From the NCBI GenBank assembly GCA_021767245.1, contig JAASTO010000112.1:1-8261 (forward strand): a stretch of DNA of 8,261 nt, read 5' to 3'. The translations under genes and the position numbers were made by a program. Origin of the DNA: Balneolaceae bacterium (GTDB lineage Bacteria; Bacteroidota; Rhodothermia; Balneolales; Balneolaceae). Positions 6,215-8,261 of this stretch are shown piece after piece (within the stretch, counting starts at the first letter, position 1; each line of letters begins with the position of its first letter). Under the pieces are notes generated by a model. That model worked only from the letters and a program-made list of their open reading frames with translations. It did no database searches and was not told the origin of the DNA.

Positions 6215-7885
6215 TCATCGCATGAGTTTTTTGTACTTGATCCGATGTGGCTGATCATCTGTAATACCAAGCCGCTGTTTTTTATTCTCCTCATACTCCT
6301 CGAAGTTCCCCTCGAACCAGTACACCTGGGAATTACCTTCAAACGCCAATATGTGAGTGGCAATACGATCCAGGAACCATCTGTCGTGCGAAATGACCAC
6401 GGCGCAACCGGCAAACTCAAGCAAGGCTTCTTCAAGAGCCCGGAGCGTATTTACATCAAGGTCGTTGGTAGGCTCATCCAATAGCAGAACATTGGCCCCT
6501 TCTTTCAACATTTTTGCAAGGTGAACACGATTGCGTTCTCCTCCTGACAGTTCAGTGACCTTCTTTTGCTGATCACTGCCACTGAAGTTAAACCTTGCGA
6601 CGTAGGCACGGGAGTTAACCTCTCTGTTGCCGAGTTTGATGGTATCATGACCTCCTGAGATCTCTTCCCAGATCGTTTTATCAGGATCCAGTGGTCGTTT
6701 TTGGTCGATATATCCGAGTTTCACAGTATCGCCGGTCACGAGTGTGCCTTTATCCGGTGCCTCTTCGCCGGTGATCATCTTAAACAGGGTTGTTTTACCG
6801 GCACCGTTAGGACCGATCACTCCAACGATACCCCCGGGAGGCAGCTGAAAGTTCATGTCTTCGATCAACAACCGGTCTTCAAAACCTTTAGATACATGAT
6901 CGGCCACGATCACTTTATCACCGAGGCGGGGTCCTGCCGGAATAAAGATCTCCATATCGTCCCGGCGCTTTTCATGTTCCTCAGAAAGCATTTCCTCGTA
7001 TTTGTTGATACGCGCTTTACTCTTGGCTCGTCGGCCTTTGGGATTCTGCTGTATCCACTCAAGTTCCTGTTTCAGGGTTTTTTGCCGTTTGGATTCTTCT
7101 TTCTCTTCCTGGGCTAGACGCTTGGATTTCTGTTCCAGCCATGAGCTGTAGTTTCCTTCGAATGGGATGCCTTCGCCACGGTCCAGTTCCAGGATCCAGC
7201 CGGCTACATTGTCAAGGAAGTAACGATCGTGGGTTACAGCGATCACGGTTCCCTCGTAGCGTGCCAAATGCTGCTCCAGCCAAAGGACGGATTCGGCATC
7301 AAGGTGGTTAGTAGGCTCATCTAATAAAAGCACATCCGGTTTCTTCAGGAGAAGCCGGCAAAGAGCAACCCGCCGGGCTTCACCTCCGGAGAGTACTTCA
7401 ACGGATGTATCTCCGGGAGGGCACCTGAGGGCATCCATAGCCTGTTCCAGTTTGCTGTCAATATCCCATGCATCGATCTGATCAATCTTCTCTTGCAGTT
7501 TGGCTTGCTTCTCGATCAGCTTTTCAAAATCCGCATCCGGATCACTGAACTGAGCATTTATGGATTCATATTCTTTAAGCAGATCCATGGTTTCCTGAAC
7601 ACCTTCTTCAACGATCTCCTTTACTGTTTTTGATGGATCCAGCTTCGGCTCCTGAGATAAATATCCAAAGGTGATACCCTTTTGAAAACTGATATCGCCC
7701 TGATAATTCTGATCCTCACCGGCAATGATGCGCAGCAGGGTCGATTTTCCTGCACCATTAAGACCAAGTACACCTATTTTGGCACCATAGAAAAATGAAA
7801 GGTAGATGTCTTTTAAAACTGTTTTGTTTGGTTTATAGGTCTTGGAAACCCCAACCATGGAAAAAATGATCTTGTTATCGCTCAA
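6215..7885 (-). CDS. ettA: ABC-F translation factor EttA (energy-dependent translational throttle)
   Basis: This 556-residue soluble protein has two ABC ATPase domains and no membrane segment, and is nearly the length of E. coli EttA (555). Domain 1 has Walker A GLNGAGKS (41-48), signature LSGGE (165-169), Walker B with DE at 189-190 and switch His219. Domain 2 has Walker A GPNGAGKTT (358-366), signature LSGGE (446-450), Walker B with DE at 470-471 and His500, so both catalytic glutamates are present. The helical arm insertion (about 95-140) and charged linker (about 245-315) are the parts that contact the ribosome. The segments DRGEGIPFEGNYSSWLEQK and SGGHDTIKLGN and the C-terminal RIKYKKLMR are EttA-specific rather than Uup- or drug-resistance-like. 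EttA binds the ribosomal E site and gates the first elongation step according to the ATP/ADP ratio. The start is a TTG: an in-frame stop lies four codons upstream with no ATG between, and the residues SDNKIIFSM before Met10 fit the family N-terminus. Confidence 0.95.
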   Translation of the reverse strand: MSDNKIIFSMVGVSKTYKPNKTVLKDIYLSFFYGAKIGVLGLNGAGKSTLLRIIAGEDQNYQGDISFQKGITFGYLSQEPKLDPSKTVKEIVEEGVQETMDLLKEYESINAQFSDPDADFEKLIEKQAKLQEKIDQIDAWDIDSKLEQAMDALRCPPGDTSVEVLSGGEARRVALCRLLLKKPDVLLLDEPTNHLDAESVLWLEQHLARYEGTVIAVTHDRYFLDNVAGWILELDRGEGIPFEGNYSSWLEQKSKRLAQEEKEESKRQKTLKQELEWIQQNPKGRRAKSKARINKYEEMLSEEHEKRRDDMEIFIPAGPRLGDKVIVADHVSKGFEDRLLIEDMNFQLPPGGIVGVIGPNGAGKTTLFKMITGEEAPDKGTLVTGDTVKLGYIDQKRPLDPDKTIWEEISGGHDTIKLGNREVNSRAYVARFNFSGSDQQKKVTELSGGERNRVHLAKMLKEGANVLLLDEPTNDLDVNTLRALEEALLEFAGCAVVISHDRWFLDRIATHILAFEGNSQVYWFEGNFEEYEENKKQRLGITDDQPHRIKYKKLMR

Positions 7886-7922
7886 TGGAGTAAGATTTTA
7901 TGTGAATATGAAAGGGGATAAA

Positions 7923-7939
7923 GGTACGAAATGCGTACC
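7923..7939 (-). promoter_or_regulatory. Short palindrome in the ettA upstream region
   Basis: GGTACG (7923-7928) and CGTACC (7934-7939) are perfect inverted arms around a five-base centre, 38 to 54 bases before the ettA start. It could be a small 5'-leader hairpin or an operator half-site pair. Six-base arms can arise by chance in a spacer of this size, so the support is modest. Confidence 0.35.
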
Positions 7940-7985
7940 GATTTTAGGAAGGCATTTTTAACCGTCGAAAGCAGTTAAGGAATTA

Positions 7986-8011
7986 AGCAGGATCTTATGA
8001 AAGATCCTGCT
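7986..8011 (-). terminator. Strong hairpin after the ZIP transporter gene
   Basis: AGCAGGATCTT (7986-7996) pairs perfectly with AAGATCCTGCT (8001-8011) around a four-base loop, starting 22 bp past the ZIP stop codon. An 11-bp perfect stem here suggests a transcription terminator or an mRNA 3'-end stabiliser. On the minus strand the stem is followed only by TTAATTCC, a weak T tract, so intrinsic termination may be incomplete. Confidence 0.6.
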
Positions 8012-8033
8012 CAATGTGGTCGATCATCAAAGA

Positions 8034-8261
8034 TCAGCCCAATGATACATCCAGCACCATCATGACCACAAAACCAACCATAAGGCCTAAAGTTGCCAGA
8101 TCTGCATTACCATGCTGTTGGCTTTCAGGAATTAATTCCTCCACCACCACGTAGATCATTGCACCTGCCGCAAAGGATAGGGCATATGGCAGTACAGGGG
8201 TTATGTAGATCACGGCTGCAGCACCGATCACAGCAGCCACCGGTTCAACAATAGCAGATAA
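8034..8261 (-). CDS. ZIP family metal transporter, GufA type (5' end outside window)
   Basis: The last 75 residues of a membrane transporter read in from the right edge, and the true start lies outside the window. The segment begins LSAIVEPVAAVIGAAAV, which is the ZIP-family Ser-x-x-x-Glu-Pro motif at the start of a late transmembrane helix. AGAMIYVVVEELIPES follows, the conserved Glu-Glu-Leu-Ile-Pro-Glu helix end, and the protein finishes with a last membrane helix, LATLGLMVGFVVMMVLDVSLG. The wording is closest to GufA-like ZIP proteins, which import zinc and sometimes other divalent metals across the inner membrane. The metal-binding histidines of the earlier helices are not visible here, so metal preference cannot be judged. 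An internal GTG at 8238 could be mistaken for the start, but the frame stays open to the edge and the Glu-Pro motif lies upstream of it. It is followed by a strong hairpin and then ettA on the same strand, 148 bp away. Confidence 0.85.
   Translation of the reverse strand, partial: LSAIVEPVAAVIGAAAVIYITPVLPYALSFAAGAMIYVVVEELIPESQQHGNADLATLGLMVGFVVMMVLDVSLG

Noticed and set aside
6203..6484. 93-codon plus-strand ORF over the end of ettA
   Set aside because: It is antisense to the conserved C-terminal ATPase domain, with no ribosome binding site and no recognisable protein.
6701..7117. 138-codon plus-strand ORF inside ettA
   Set aside because: It lies wholly antisense to a strongly conserved ABC-F gene and its translation resembles no family; it is a shadow frame.
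8034..8240. Complete 68-residue small membrane protein starting at the GTG at 8240
   Set aside because: The frame stays open upstream to the window edge and includes the ZIP-family Glu-Pro motif, so this is the tail of a longer gene.
1..8261. A new defence, mobile or CRISPR-like system
   Set aside because: No transposase, integrase, repeat array, nuclease, toxin-antitoxin pair or composition shift was seen; the genes are housekeeping, transport and signalling types.

Overview
The window looks like ordinary chromosome from a bacterium of the Bacteroidota/Balneolota/Rhodothermota neighbourhood, with Balneolota as my best guess. The reasons are a small histone H1-like (Hc1-type) protein, AT-leaning spacers, an almost complete lack of Shine-Dalgarno sequences except before that histone gene, and an EttA whose N-terminus (SDNKIIFSM, SFFYGAKIGVLGLNG) resembles what I recall from those phyla. 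This assignment is by eye; no database search was run.

Left part (1-2290). A secreted, PPC-like beta-sandwich protein runs off the left edge on the minus strand. It is divergent from a plus-strand UMF1-family (Atg22-like) MFS transporter. Next on the plus strand is a 58-residue histone H1-like gene at 2058-2234. It has a strong ribosome binding site and ends in a clear intrinsic terminator at 2258-2286.

Middle (2351-4352). Two translationally coupled genes encode membrane proteins with bacterial PH (bPH2) domains: one domain in the first and three in the second. This is the YdbS/YdbT arrangement of Bacillus. The second gene ends tail to tail with the next gene, and the two stop codons overlap.

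Right part (4349-8261, all minus strand). In transcription order these are a 5'-truncated ZIP metal transporter (GufA type), a hairpin, the ABC-F translation factor EttA (probable TTG start), a 105-bp spacer with a perfect 10+10 bp dyad, and an orphan membrane sensor histidine kinase. The kinase has a periplasmic helical domain, a PAS domain, HisKA_2 and an ATPase domain.

I see no mobile element, CRISPR array, tRNA or rRNA, and no convincing new multi-gene system. The points most worth a second look are the kinase (a degenerate G1 box, a sensor module recalled from other signalling proteins, and no response regulator nearby), the dyad in front of it, and the short histone-like gene.
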